A stretch of DNA of 64,000 bases from Planctomycetota bacterium. Lineage in GTDB: Bacteria; Planctomycetota; UBA1135. The notes under the pieces are model-generated. The model had not been told where the DNA came from. It saw only the letters and a list, made by a program, of their open reading frames with translations, and did not search any database. Position numbers and translations under genes: made by a program. The stretch spans positions 36,430 through 100,429 of the forward strand of contig JAPKBM010000004.1 in the NCBI GenBank assembly GCA_026421205.1, written 5' to 3'. Shown in pieces: positions 33,877 through 43,225 of this stretch (the stretch's first letter is position 1; each line of letters starts with the position of its first letter).

Positions 33877-35072
33877 AACTGTGGGCCCTCTTCTTGCTGG
33901 TTCACTTTTCTATGCACCTCCAGCTCCACAGGACGCGGCCCGCGGCATTGACGCACGGTGACAAAGAAAATGAAATCCGAGCCGATTAACTCTGTTTCAT
34001 CCCCGACTTGCGGAACGCGCCCGAGACGCTCTTCCACAAGCCCGCCGACCGTTTCCACACGCGTGTCTCCCGTGCCGGGATCTCCGAGACGGTCTTTGAA
34101 ATCATGGAGCGGAAGTCGAGCAGAGACACGCCATCGGCCGTCGGAAATCTTTCGAAGCAAAGGCACTTCATGCAGGTCCTTTGCGGGCAGTCGATCCAAT
34201 AACGTGTCCGCCCAACGACCTCGCTCAATGATTCCGCTTGCCGCACCGTATTCGTCCACGAGCAATACAAATGGTGCACCACTGGAGCGAAGAAGGGGAA
34301 TTCCAGATGAGACCGGTGCTAACTCAGGAAGCAGCGGGACCGGCAACATAGCATGGCGCACACTCTTCCCTTGAGGCAACCGGGTACGGTCCAAAATTCC
34401 TGATATCTCCCCGTCCTCCATCACTGCGGCCCACGCCATACCATGAGTCTTTAATTGATCCAAAGCAACGACTAAGGGAAGATTTGAGTCCAAGCAAAGA
34501 ACTTTGTCTAAAGGCCGACGCAATGCACCCGCTCTGAGCGTGGACATTTCCAGCATATGGCGGACCAAGCCTTGTTCTTTCTCTTCCAATAAATGCGCAC
34601 CTTCGTGCGTCAAGAGGTCCGTGATCTCCCCCCCATCCAGCACTTCATTCTTTGAAGCAGGCACAACCCAACGTCGGCCAAATGCCTGGGCAGGACGTCC
34701 GATAATTTGGTGCAATAAAGCCACCGGTAAAAGGACCACACTGCTGACGCCTCTCGGATGTCGATGCGCCACAACTTTTGGAAGTATTTCCCCGAACACG
34801 ACCAATAAAGCAACGGCCGCCAAATTCAATGCAGCTTGAGTTTCCGGATCTTGTCCTGATGCAAGGCGACTCACCCAAGCAAACCATCCTAGGTTTACTA
34901 ACAGATTGGCAAACAAAATAAGGGTGAGAGAGCCAACCGAATCCTGTAGCAGGGTCACTTTCCATCGAGCGAGATGAAGAGGCTGATGAACACGAAGAGT
35001 AAAGAGAGATGCCTCCGCGCCTGAGAACATGGCCGACGCAAAAAGGAAGAAGAAGGACGGGAGGAAATCCAT
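33873..35072 (-). CDS. CNNM/CorC-type hemolysin-family membrane protein
   Basis: 399 residues with DUF21 membrane domain (SAMFSGAEASLFTL, FGEILPKVVAHRHP), a CBS pair (about 190-300, including VLLVDEYGAASGII) and a C-terminal CorC_HlyC transporter-associated domain (ISDGRWRVSARLPLHDF...VGGLVEERLG). Implicated in divalent cation homeostasis. TAATG couples it to the histidine kinase upstream, and ATGA to the shorter CNNM gene downstream. Confidence 0.87.
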   Translation of the reverse strand: MDFLPSFFFLFASAMFSGAEASLFTLRVHQPLHLARWKVTLLQDSVGSLTLILFANLLVNLGWFAWVSRLASGQDPETQAALNLAAVALLVVFGEILPKVVAHRHPRGVSSVVLLPVALLHQIIGRPAQAFGRRWVVPASKNEVLDGGEITDLLTHEGAHLLEEKEQGLVRHMLEMSTLRAGALRRPLDKVLCLDSNLPLVVALDQLKTHGMAWAAVMEDGEISGILDRTRLPQGKSVRHAMLPVPLLPELAPVSSGIPLLRSSGAPFVLLVDEYGAASGIIERGRWADTLLDRLPAKDLHEVPLLRKISDGRWRVSARLPLHDFKDRLGDPGTGDTRVETVGGLVEERLGRVPQVGDETELIGSDFIFFVTVRQCRGPRPVELEVHRKVNQQEEGPQL

Positions 35073-36559
35073 TAGCCCTCTTCGGCAAGAGGAAGACGAA
35101 TTGTGATTCGAAGGCCTCCTTCGGATTGGTTTTGCGCTTCGATACTACCCCCCAATTGACCAATCGTTGCGTGCGCCAAGGCAAGGCCCAAACCCGTCCC
35201 CTGGCCGACGTCTTTATTGGTCACAAATGGCTCAAAGATATGCGAGAGCAAAGAAGGCTCTACGCCAGGACCGTTGTCTTCCACGTAGCAAAAAATCTCC
35301 TTGCTCTCGGGGCTCCATTGAGCGGAAAGGCGGATCAAGCCCGCGGCGTGGCCGTGCTGATCCAAAGCATCCACCGCGTTTTGCAGTAAATTAAGGAATA
35401 CGGGAAATAAATCTCCCTCGCTACCAAGGACCTTGGGGAGATTCTTCGGCAAGTCCAAAACCAAACGATGAGGGGGTAAGCGTTTTCCCAGAAACACTTG
35501 TAAGTTCTGGAACACAGTTTCCAAAGAACACTGGCCGGCCTCCACTCTTGACGGGGCTAAGCGAAGAAGTTGTTGAACAAGATCCCGAATTCGCTCTAAG
35601 GCCTCTTGGGTCAGCCCGCCATGCATTTGTGCGCGCTCACTTCTCACCTCGGCACGTAAGGTTTCCAGCCCTTGAAGCGCGCCGGCCAAAGGGCTATTGA
35701 TTTCATGTGCCAAACCGGCCGCCAACGTTCCCATTGCAGCCAAACGTTCTCGTTGCGCAGCCCGACGTTCTGCCAGGCTCGCTCTGCCGGTGGCCTGCTC
35801 CACTTGTTCCTTCATTTCCTGTTGAAAGCCCTGGATTTGAGTCATCATTGATTGAAATGCCCCGTGGAGGGAATCCATTTCCTGAGAAGAGGCCGTCGTT
35901 GGCAGGCAAGGAGACTTGCCATCCCCAAAATCCTGAATGGCCTTCGCAAGGCCCTCTAAGGGCTGAACAATGGCTCGACCTAAAAAGAAGAACAGCAATC
36001 CGGCACCAAAAAGAGTAGCGCCACCCGCAACAAGAAGCACGCGCAGCCAAAGAGGAATTCCCATGGGGAGCGGTGGGAGTTTGACGAACACTCCACCCCA
36101 CACAGTCCTCTCTTCGGAAAATGGTGCGCGCGTGACCAAAGGCATGGCCAAGCCCCCCGCAACCTCAACTGTTTCCATATGAAGTGCTGCTTTCTCTAGC
36201 GCTTGAAAAACTTCGCTTAAAGGAAAATCTGGTAAGCGGTGTCGACTTCCTTTTGGGTTTAACACAGCGCCGACAGGAACGACCACTCCATCCAAATTCA
36301 ACATTCGACGATCAATCAATACTGCTTCTTCAAATTCCTCCCAGAGTGGCCAATTCAACATTGCAGGGATATCACCAGCCCGCGACGGGTCGAAGCGTTT
36401 CGTGAAACTCTCTCTTACCTGTTTCTCTAAATGAGCCCGTCGGCGGTGCATGTCCGCCGTGCTTTGAGATTCATCTTGCCAAGCCCAAAACGCTAACGCA
36501 CCGAGCACGGCCGCGTTGACAAGAAGAAGGACAAGGGAAAGTCGAAGCCGAAGCCGCAT
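35072..36559 (-). CDS. Membrane sensor histidine kinase
   Basis: 495 residues: two transmembrane helices (about 6-26 and 174-196) bracketing an extracytoplasmic sensor region, a HAMP-like linker (IVQPLEGLAKAIQDFG), a coiled coil, a HisKA domain with H-box MGTLAAGLAHEINSPLAGALQG, and an HATPase domain (VFLNLLQNAVDALDQHG, VEDNGPGV, GQGTGLGLALAHATI). The H-box resembles the NtrB/ZraS type that works with sigma54 activators. No response regulator gene is adjacent. It follows the PilC-like gene by 1 bp, suggesting that it senses or controls pilus or secretion status. Confidence 0.9.
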   Translation of the reverse strand: MRLRLRLSLVLLLVNAAVLGALAFWAWQDESQSTADMHRRRAHLEKQVRESFTKRFDPSRAGDIPAMLNWPLWEEFEEAVLIDRRMLNLDGVVVPVGAVLNPKGSRHRLPDFPLSEVFQALEKAALHMETVEVAGGLAMPLVTRAPFSEERTVWGGVFVKLPPLPMGIPLWLRVLLVAGGATLFGAGLLFFFLGRAIVQPLEGLAKAIQDFGDGKSPCLPTTASSQEMDSLHGAFQSMMTQIQGFQQEMKEQVEQATGRASLAERRAAQRERLAAMGTLAAGLAHEINSPLAGALQGLETLRAEVRSERAQMHGGLTQEALERIRDLVQQLLRLAPSRVEAGQCSLETVFQNLQVFLGKRLPPHRLVLDLPKNLPKVLGSEGDLFPVFLNLLQNAVDALDQHGHAAGLIRLSAQWSPESKEIFCYVEDNGPGVEPSLLSHIFEPFVTNKDVGQGTGLGLALAHATIGQLGGSIEAQNQSEGGLRITIRLPLAEEG

Positions 36560-36560
36560 G

Positions 36561-37700
36561 CTAAGCCGCTTGACCGAACTGTTTCAGCAAGTCGAAAAGC
36601 GGAAGAAACAAAGCCATGGCAATAACTCCAACTACCAAAGCCATGAAAACAAGCATCAAAGGCTCAATCAGCTTGAGGCCGATATCTAGGGCTCTTTTGA
36701 ATTGTTCCTCATAAGCCGCGCCGACACGCAAACACATCCGGTCAAGCTCACCGGTTTCTTCACCGACCTCTACCATGGACACCATGACATCATCGAAACA
36801 TTCCGTGGATTCTAAGGCCGATGCAATGGCCTCTCCCTCTCTCACTTCTTCACGAATTTCTTCCACGGCTTCACGGTAAATCTCATTGGAAAGCGCCCCA
36901 CGCACAATGTCAAAAGCTTGCAGATGAGGCACTCCACTGGAGACCAGAGTTCCAAACGTTGTGGCAAAACGAGAAACTTGACTCTGCTTCACCAAACCAC
37001 CCACGACCGGGACACGAAGAATTAACTGATGATTCCATCGGCGGAATCCCAGAGAGCGGTAATACATCATTTGATAAACGACGATAAAAACTGTAGGGAC
37101 ACCCGTAAAGAGATACCAATATTCCACGAAAACTTCACTCAGTGAAATGAGGACTTGGGTCAACTTCGGGAGGACCAAGCCCATCTCTTCATAAAGGGAC
37201 TTGAACTTGGGAATCACAAAGCCCATGAGTCCACCCACGACCACCACAGCAACGAAGAAAATCACCATGGGATATGTCATGGCGCTCTTTGCCTGGTCTT
37301 TTAGTTCTTGCGCGCGCTCTTGGAAATCTGCAAGGCGGTTTAAAACGGTGTCCAAAACACCGCCAGCCTCCCCTGCGCGCACCATGTTCACATACAACTC
37401 ATCAAACACGTCCGGGTTTTGAGAAAGCGCGTCAGAGAGAGGTTGCCCCTCTTCCACCATGTCGGCCGAATCCAAGATGGCATCCTGGAATCTCCCCGAC
37501 GGCCACTGATCTGCCAAAATGCGTAGATTGCGCAAAACGGGTAAGCCTGCTTCGGTCAACGTGGCAAGCATGCGGGTGAAGCGCGTAATGTGCTTCAGGG
37601 GGACTTTCCGGCGAACGCGCATAGCTTCACCGTCCGGAGAAGATGGAGGCCGCGCCGAAGGGCGAGCTTGAGGAGCAACACGTCGTTGAATTTTTGCCAT
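36561..37700 (-). CDS. pilC: Type IV pilus/type II secretion platform protein PilC/GspF
   Basis: 379 residues with two T2SSF domains. The first (about 38-160) has FTRMLATLTEAGLPVLRNL and the second (about 245-370) has FATTFGTLVSSGVPHLQAFDI. Three hydrophobic segments are at about 145-170, 195-220 and the C-terminus. The inner-membrane platform converts motor ATPase motion into pilin assembly. The N-terminal 30 residues are basic and Pro-rich. TGATG couples it to the PilB-like gene upstream. Confidence 0.92.
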   Translation of the reverse strand: MAKIQRRVAPQARPSARPPSSPDGEAMRVRRKVPLKHITRFTRMLATLTEAGLPVLRNLRILADQWPSGRFQDAILDSADMVEEGQPLSDALSQNPDVFDELYVNMVRAGEAGGVLDTVLNRLADFQERAQELKDQAKSAMTYPMVIFFVAVVVVGGLMGFVIPKFKSLYEEMGLVLPKLTQVLISLSEVFVEYWYLFTGVPTVFIVVYQMMYYRSLGFRRWNHQLILRVPVVGGLVKQSQVSRFATTFGTLVSSGVPHLQAFDIVRGALSNEIYREAVEEIREEVREGEAIASALESTECFDDVMVSMVEVGEETGELDRMCLRVGAAYEEQFKRALDIGLKLIEPLMLVFMALVVGVIAMALFLPLFDLLKQFGQAA

Positions 37701-39328
37701 CAGTCTGCTTGAGTTTCGCGAATCACTTCGTCGAGAGTCGTTTTACCAGCGCGCGCAAGTGCCATGGCGCGCTCGTGGAGCGTTGTCATTTTGCGCTCGC
37801 GCGCCATTGCCCGCAAAGCCAATGTGCTGGGATTCTGTAAAAATTGTTCTTTTAAACTCTCATCTAAAGGAAGAAGCTCATAAATTGCTGTTCTGCCTGC
37901 ATAGCCTGTGAAATGACAAGTATCGCAGCCTTTGCCGCGAAAGAAGGCCTCATTGCTAGAAAGGTCAAGGCGTTTGATTTGATCTTCAGAAGCCGGGACA
38001 GACTCGCCACATTCCGAACAGATACAGCGCAGGAGACGTTGCGCAACAATGCCTTCCATGGTTGCCGCCAGAAGAAACGGCTCTACACCGAGGTCCACCA
38101 TCCGTGTCACAGTAGATGGCGCGTCATTCGTATGCAACGTGCTCAAGACTAAGTGCCCAGTCAAAGCCGCTTCCACGGCAATCTGTGCGGTCTCGGGATC
38201 TCGGATTTCCCCAATCAAAATAATGTCGGGGTCCTGACGAAGCATGGTGCGCAAGACTCTTCCGTAGGTTACACCAATATCATCATTCACCGGAATCTGT
38301 ACGATGCCGTCTAAGTCATACTCCACAGGATCTTCTACGGTTAAAATTTTCCGCTCTGCCGTGTTGACCTGCTGCAACAAGGAATACAGCGTTGTTGTTT
38401 TTCCACTTCCGGTCGGGCCAGTCACCAATACAATGCCATGAGGACGGCCAATGAATTCCATGAGTTGGGCCTCTTCGGAAGAACCTAAGCCTAATCGGCT
38501 CAAATCCAAACGCAAAGATTGGCGGTCCAAAACTCGGAGGACAACACTTTCCCCCCCTTGCGTTGGCACTGTGGAAACACGGAAATCAATGGGGCGGCCA
38601 TCCACAACCAATTCGATGCGCCCATCTTGCGGCAAGCGTGTCTCTGAAATATCCAGGTTTGCTAAAACCTTAATCCTGGAAACAATGGCTATGGCCAAGT
38701 GAGCTGGAGGCGGATCCACTTCATAAAGAACACCGTCGACTCGCATGCGAATTCGGAAGTCTCCATGATAAGGTTCAAAATGAATGTCGGCCGCGCCGTC
38801 GCGCACAGCACGCATTAGCAATGATTCTAAAAGTCGGACAATGGGTGCCGCTTCCGCAGCATCTGACTGCTCGGAAGCCACTTCCTTGGCTTTTGCCTCA
38901 TAGGCCTTTTCTACCGCTTGTGCCAAACCTGCTTCACTGGCCATCACGGCAATGACGGGGTAACCTGTAAGACTTTCTAGGTCTCCTAATAACGGCAAAA
39001 CATCCGGGTCGCCGACGGCAACGCGGAGGTGCCCTTCCGACAAGCCCAAGGGCAAAGCTCCAAAAGCACGTGCCGTACCCGCGTCAAGAAGCCCCAAAGC
39101 CTCCGCTTCTGGGACCAAGGATTCATCCGGCAGAAAATCCAAGCCCTTTTGTATAGCCAATGCATGAGCCAAATCCACCGCACTCACGGCTTCTCTATCC
39201 AGCAATAACGTACCCAACTTCCCGCCAGAGCGGCGTTGCTCTGCAAGAACTGCCTGTAACTGGCCCTGGCGCAACACACCGATATCAATCAGAATGGCAC
39301 CAAGCTGACGAGAATCAGGTACTGGCAT
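37700..39328 (-). CDS. PilB/GspE-type assembly ATPase (copy 1)
   Basis: 542 residues. N-terminal MshEN-like domain (LGAILIDIGVLRQGQLQAVL), then the secretion ATPase core with Walker A GPTGSGKTTT, Asp box VEDPVEYDLDGIVQ, Walker B LIGEIRDPETA, His box TLHTNDAPS, and the tetracysteine zinc motif (CICSECG ... CDTCHFTGYAG) typical of PilB/GspE extension ATPases. Starts at ATG sharing a base with the pilT stop (TGATG). A second PilB-like gene lies on the other side of pilT, so this locus has two assembly motors. Confidence 0.92.
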   Translation of the reverse strand: MPVPDSRQLGAILIDIGVLRQGQLQAVLAEQRRSGGKLGTLLLDREAVSAVDLAHALAIQKGLDFLPDESLVPEAEALGLLDAGTARAFGALPLGLSEGHLRVAVGDPDVLPLLGDLESLTGYPVIAVMASEAGLAQAVEKAYEAKAKEVASEQSDAAEAAPIVRLLESLLMRAVRDGAADIHFEPYHGDFRIRMRVDGVLYEVDPPPAHLAIAIVSRIKVLANLDISETRLPQDGRIELVVDGRPIDFRVSTVPTQGGESVVLRVLDRQSLRLDLSRLGLGSSEEAQLMEFIGRPHGIVLVTGPTGSGKTTTLYSLLQQVNTAERKILTVEDPVEYDLDGIVQIPVNDDIGVTYGRVLRTMLRQDPDIILIGEIRDPETAQIAVEAALTGHLVLSTLHTNDAPSTVTRMVDLGVEPFLLAATMEGIVAQRLLRCICSECGESVPASEDQIKRLDLSSNEAFFRGKGCDTCHFTGYAGRTAIYELLPLDESLKEQFLQNPSTLALRAMARERKMTTLHERAMALARAGKTTLDEVIRETQAD

Positions 39329-40395
39329 CAACCTCCAAGTCTCATAGCGAAGTCGGAAGGAAGTTGTGCAGCGTCCATGGCAACTTCCCGAGTAATCGTT
39401 CCCTCTTGAACCAATTCCAAGAGGTGGTCATCCAAAAGTTGCATCCCCAACCGGCGTTGGGTTTGCAAGACGGAGGCAATCTTGAAGGTCTCTCCTTTAC
39501 GAATGTGATTTTCAATGGCAGAGTTTCTCACCATCACTTCAAATGCGGCAATCCGACCATTTCCATCTTTTCGAGGCAATAAGACCTGAGACACCACTGC
39601 TTGCAAGGACACCGCTAATTGCGCACGGACCTGTTCCTGCTGATTTTCTGGATACTGGTCAATAATGCGATCCACGGTGCGCGCGGCTCCTGTCGTATGC
39701 AAAGTCCCCATTACTAGGTGGCCCGTTTCCGCAGCAGAAATGGCCGCCGACGTCGTCTCTAAATCTCTCATTTCCCCCAACATAATGACATCGGGGTCCT
39801 GACGGAGAACGCGGCGCAGGGCTTCGGAGAAAGAGGAGACGTCCTCACCGACTTCCCGTTGATTCACCACGGCCTTTTCAGATTGATGATAAAACTCAAT
39901 GGGATCCTCCAAAGTCATGATATGGCATGCACGCGATAGATTAATTTCATGAATCATCGCCGCCAAAGTCGTCGTCTTTCCACTGCCCGTTGGACCTGTG
40001 ACTAAGATCATTCCACGAGGAAGTCGTGCAAGCGCACGAAGAACTTGTGGCGCACCAATTTCATCAAAGGAAAGTCTATTCTCGGGAATGCGGCGCAGGA
40101 CCATAGCCAACGACCCTTTTTGACGAAAAACACTTGCGCGATAACGATCTCCATCAAAGTCAAAAGAAAAGTCTGTACCGCCGACTTCTTTCAATTCTTG
40201 GAATTTGTGTTCCGGACAAAGTTCTACACAGAGTTTGTCAAGAACCTCGGTGGACAAAACGTCTTCTGCAAGAGGAACAAGTTCCCCTGAATTCCTTTTT
40301 GAAGGAGGTCGACCTACTCCAATATGGAGGTCAGACGCATCAGAGGCGGCTACTAGACGAAGCCAGGGCTGCAGTAATTCAGGAACAGAACTCAT
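39328..40395 (-). CDS. pilT: Type IV pilus retraction ATPase PilT
   Basis: 355 residues, the usual PilT size. It has no MshEN domain and no tetracysteine motif. Motifs: SDLHIGVGRPP, Walker A GPTGSGKTTTLA, LEDPIEF, the GEMRDLETTSAAISAAETGHLVMGTLHTTGAARTVDRIID block with PilT-type AAETGHLV, and the C-terminal region that in PilT carries the AIRNLIRE-type motif (here VRNSAIENHIRKGETF). It drives pilus retraction. The gene is sandwiched between two PilB-like genes with ATGA/TGATG overlaps on both sides. Confidence 0.92.
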   Translation of the reverse strand: MSSVPELLQPWLRLVAASDASDLHIGVGRPPSKRNSGELVPLAEDVLSTEVLDKLCVELCPEHKFQELKEVGGTDFSFDFDGDRYRASVFRQKGSLAMVLRRIPENRLSFDEIGAPQVLRALARLPRGMILVTGPTGSGKTTTLAAMIHEINLSRACHIMTLEDPIEFYHQSEKAVVNQREVGEDVSSFSEALRRVLRQDPDVIMLGEMRDLETTSAAISAAETGHLVMGTLHTTGAARTVDRIIDQYPENQQEQVRAQLAVSLQAVVSQVLLPRKDGNGRIAAFEVMVRNSAIENHIRKGETFKIASVLQTQRRLGMQLLDDHLLELVQEGTITREVAMDAAQLPSDFAMRLGG

Positions 40396-42083
40396 TCAGG
40401 ATTCTCCGGGGTGGAGGGTTCAAGGGAAGCCGTTTCGGAGGACGCGGATTCCGATTGATTCACGACTTGCGTCACGCGTAGCATTTCAGAACAAGTGGTC
40501 TGCCCGCTCAACACTTTTTGCTTCACGTCATCGGCAATCGGGGACCAAGCACCTGAGTTTCGAGCAATGCGGTGAAACTCCGAAGCATCTTTGGAATGAA
40601 ATAATGCTTCGCGCATGGCATCATTCATACTCAAGCTCTCGAAACCGCCGACACGACCTCGGAAGCCTGTCCTGTTGCATGCGGAACACCCCCGCGGGTG
40701 ACCGAGCTTTAAGTCCCCCTCCACCTGTAACACCTCTTTCTCAAGGGCTGTAGCCTCTTCTGTCACGGAACAATTTGGGCAAAGCCGACGCAAAAGCCTT
40801 TGAGCTAAGACACCCTGCAAAGATGTTGCGACCAAGTAAGGAGGAACGCCCATGTCCAACAACCGTGTAATAGCACTAGGGGCGTCATTGGTGTGGACCG
40901 TGGAGAAAACAAGATGCCCAGTCAAGGAAGCCTGAATGGCAACCTCAGCTGTTTCTCGATCTCTGATTTCTCCCACCAAAACAATGTTTGGAGCTTGGCG
41001 TAAAAATGCACGAAGTACTTTCGAGAACTCCAAGCCAATCTTGGGTTGAACTTGCACTTGATTGATGCCCTTAATGCGATACTCCACGGGGTCTTCGACC
41101 GTCAGGATTTTCCGACTGGGCTGATTCAACGTTTGCAGAGCTGCGTAAAGGGTGGTGGTTTTCCCCGACCCCGTCGGACCGGTTACTAAAAAGATTCCAT
41201 TGGGACGGTCAATGACCTCTTGAAACCAGGCCAATGTCTCTTCACCCATGCCCAGGTCCGAAAGAGAAAGGAGGTTCGCCTCGCGGTCCAAAAGGCGCAT
41301 CACGACGGACTCTCCATGGTTTGTGGGCACAACGGAAACACGAACATCCAGTTCTCTGCCACCCGCACGATGTTCAATTCTTCCATCCTGCGGCTTTCGT
41401 TTTTCGGCAATGTCCAAATTTGCATTCACCTTAATGTGCGACAAAATTGCCGGGTGCAAATCCTTTGGGTGTTCTGCAGAAAGTAAAAGTGTGCCATCCA
41501 CGCGAATCCGAATCCGCACGCGATTATCAAACGGTTCAATATGAATATCACTGGCCCGCGCCTCCACAGCTTCTTCAAACATTCGGTTTACCAAACGGAC
41601 AACCGGTGATTCCTCCGTGGACTCGAAGGCCTCCACGCCTGCATCTTTCTCAGTATTTGGCTGACCGTACACCTTTTCCATGGCTTCGCGCAAAGCCGTC
41701 GGCGTTGTAAGGGCTAAAATAACTTCTCCATCCAATAAAAAAGTAAGTGTGTCTAAAATGACCACTTTCTCCGGATCTGCCACGGCAACCACTGTGCTCT
41801 CTCCTTTTTCTGCAACCGGAATCGCCTCGAGCTCCCATGCGGCACTGGCATCCAAACGGTCTGTCATTCGCTCTGGCGGCGTCTTCCCGGCCAAGTTCAC
41901 AAATGGCATTCGCGCCTGTTTTGCCAAAGCTTTTGAAATAGGGAGTTCTTCACAAGCTCCTTGCTCCAACAATATCTTCCCCAAAGGTAAAGACCTTGTC
42001 TGCTGCACAGCAAGAGCGCTTCGAAGTTGCTCCTCCGTGAGGACACCTTGCTTCAGCAGGAGTTGGCCGAGCGAATCTCTCAA
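40392..42083 (-). CDS. PilB/GspE-type assembly ATPase (copy 2)
   Basis: 563 residues from a TTG that overlaps the upstream DUF1573 stop (TTGA). N-terminal MshEN domain (LGQLLLKQGVLTEEQLRSAL, LGKILLEQG), ATPase core with GPTGSGKTTTLYAAL, VEDPVEYRIKGINQVQ, VGEIRDRETAEVA, TVHTNDAPS, and a tetracysteine zinc motif (LCPNCS ... CSACNRTGFRG). About 45 acidic or polar residues form a disordered C-terminal tail. It is clearly different in sequence from copy 1, so the two motors are unlikely to be redundant. Confidence 0.92.
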   Translation of the reverse strand: MRDSLGQLLLKQGVLTEEQLRSALAVQQTRSLPLGKILLEQGACEELPISKALAKQARMPFVNLAGKTPPERMTDRLDASAAWELEAIPVAEKGESTVVAVADPEKVVILDTLTFLLDGEVILALTTPTALREAMEKVYGQPNTEKDAGVEAFESTEESPVVRLVNRMFEEAVEARASDIHIEPFDNRVRIRIRVDGTLLLSAEHPKDLHPAILSHIKVNANLDIAEKRKPQDGRIEHRAGGRELDVRVSVVPTNHGESVVMRLLDREANLLSLSDLGMGEETLAWFQEVIDRPNGIFLVTGPTGSGKTTTLYAALQTLNQPSRKILTVEDPVEYRIKGINQVQVQPKIGLEFSKVLRAFLRQAPNIVLVGEIRDRETAEVAIQASLTGHLVFSTVHTNDAPSAITRLLDMGVPPYLVATSLQGVLAQRLLRRLCPNCSVTEEATALEKEVLQVEGDLKLGHPRGCSACNRTGFRGRVGGFESLSMNDAMREALFHSKDASEFHRIARNSGAWSPIADDVKQKVLSGQTTCSEMLRVTQVVNQSESASSETASLEPSTPENPE

Positions 42084-43225
42084 GTGGCAGAGCGGACGAT
42101 GGCAGAAACAAGGATTTCGTGGTCGTCCAAACCCGAACCCTCCGGATAATGAAGTTTCAGTTTTCCGCCATGGCGACCAAGCGGTGCATCCGTGGAAAGC
42201 TTGACACGAACCACGAACTCTTTTCCGGGCTTCTTCTCAGCAAGAACAAGGCTAAAAACTTCAGCGCCTTCAAAACTCACCTCTGGAAGAACTAAAGGTT
42301 TGTCGTCTAAAGTCGCCACGACTTTCAGCACGCGGACCGGCGTCTGCCCTTGATTCACTGTGCCAAACCAAAGCCGTTGCTCTGGGTAGTATTTAACAGG
42401 ACCGAGGACATTGGCGTGAAGGACGACTTCCAGAGTATTCCCCAAGGAAGTCGTGGCGATAGCACTTTGATAAAGGACGCCGGGGTTTAAATCTTTTCCA
42501 AGAGTAACCTCAAACCATCGGTGTTGTTCCGTGCCATTTGCACCCGTTTCCACCCGACCCGTATCCTGAATGGTAACGCCCTCTGGAAGGCGCTTCCAAT
42601 GGAGGACCTCGAAAGGCTCTCGAGCAACCACACTCACGGTCAAAGAAGGCGCTTCGGCTTGAAGGTCCCCACTCATGACATCCCCAAAGCGCAATTGAGA
42701 AGGTTCATATTCGAAAACCGGACGGACAAAAGCATGCAAGGTGAGCTTCTCTGGAAAGTTCGCAGCATTGCCCCGCAAAGTAATGACGGAGTTTTTATCT
42801 TTTCTATACTTTGCCGAAGTAAACGTGGCACGAACTATACCCTTTGTGCCAGCCGGAATGGAATCGTTCAAAACATAAGGTTTCCCTTCAACCTCAATAA
42901 ATACGTCAGTGCAACCGCAAGAAGATTCTAAGCCGGTAATAAGAACCGGGTCGTTCCCATCTACCTGAAACGGAAAAGCAAGAGGAATTTTTTCATCTTG
43001 GTACACTTCTTTGAGATCCATATCGTAGGTTTCGAAAATGACTTTGCTATCCGAAACGCCTGCAGCAAGCGTCTGAAACGACCCCTCTGGGTCTGCCGCG
43101 TCAAAGCCGTCCATCACAGAAACAGGGCCCTCTGTGGAAGCCGGCAAGAGATGAGAGTCAGAATTAGAATCACCCTGGCTACAAGCAACCAGCGTAAACG
43201 AAAGAAGGAGAAGGAAGGTTTTCAT
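42080..43225 (-). CDS. DUF1573-domain lipoprotein (copy 2)
   Basis: 381 residues; lipoprotein signal (FLLLLSFTLVAC). The DUF1573 signature is seen in the segment ITGLESSCGCTDVFIEVEG, where the conserved SCGCT cysteines follow a strand equivalent to the 'aF.f.N.G' element. The rest is a series of Ig-like beta domains (about 150-380). The family is abundant in Planctomycetota and Bacteroidota; it is thought to bind or position surface structures, but the function is unknown. Coupled by overlaps to another DUF1573 gene upstream and to a PilB-like ATPase downstream. Confidence 0.83.
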   Translation of the reverse strand: MKTFLLLLSFTLVACSQGDSNSDSHLLPASTEGPVSVMDGFDAADPEGSFQTLAAGVSDSKVIFETYDMDLKEVYQDEKIPLAFPFQVDGNDPVLITGLESSCGCTDVFIEVEGKPYVLNDSIPAGTKGIVRATFTSAKYRKDKNSVITLRGNAANFPEKLTLHAFVRPVFEYEPSQLRFGDVMSGDLQAEAPSLTVSVVAREPFEVLHWKRLPEGVTIQDTGRVETGANGTEQHRWFEVTLGKDLNPGVLYQSAIATTSLGNTLEVVLHANVLGPVKYYPEQRLWFGTVNQGQTPVRVLKVVATLDDKPLVLPEVSFEGAEVFSLVLAEKKPGKEFVVRVKLSTDAPLGRHGGKLKLHYPEGSGLDDHEILVSAIVRSAT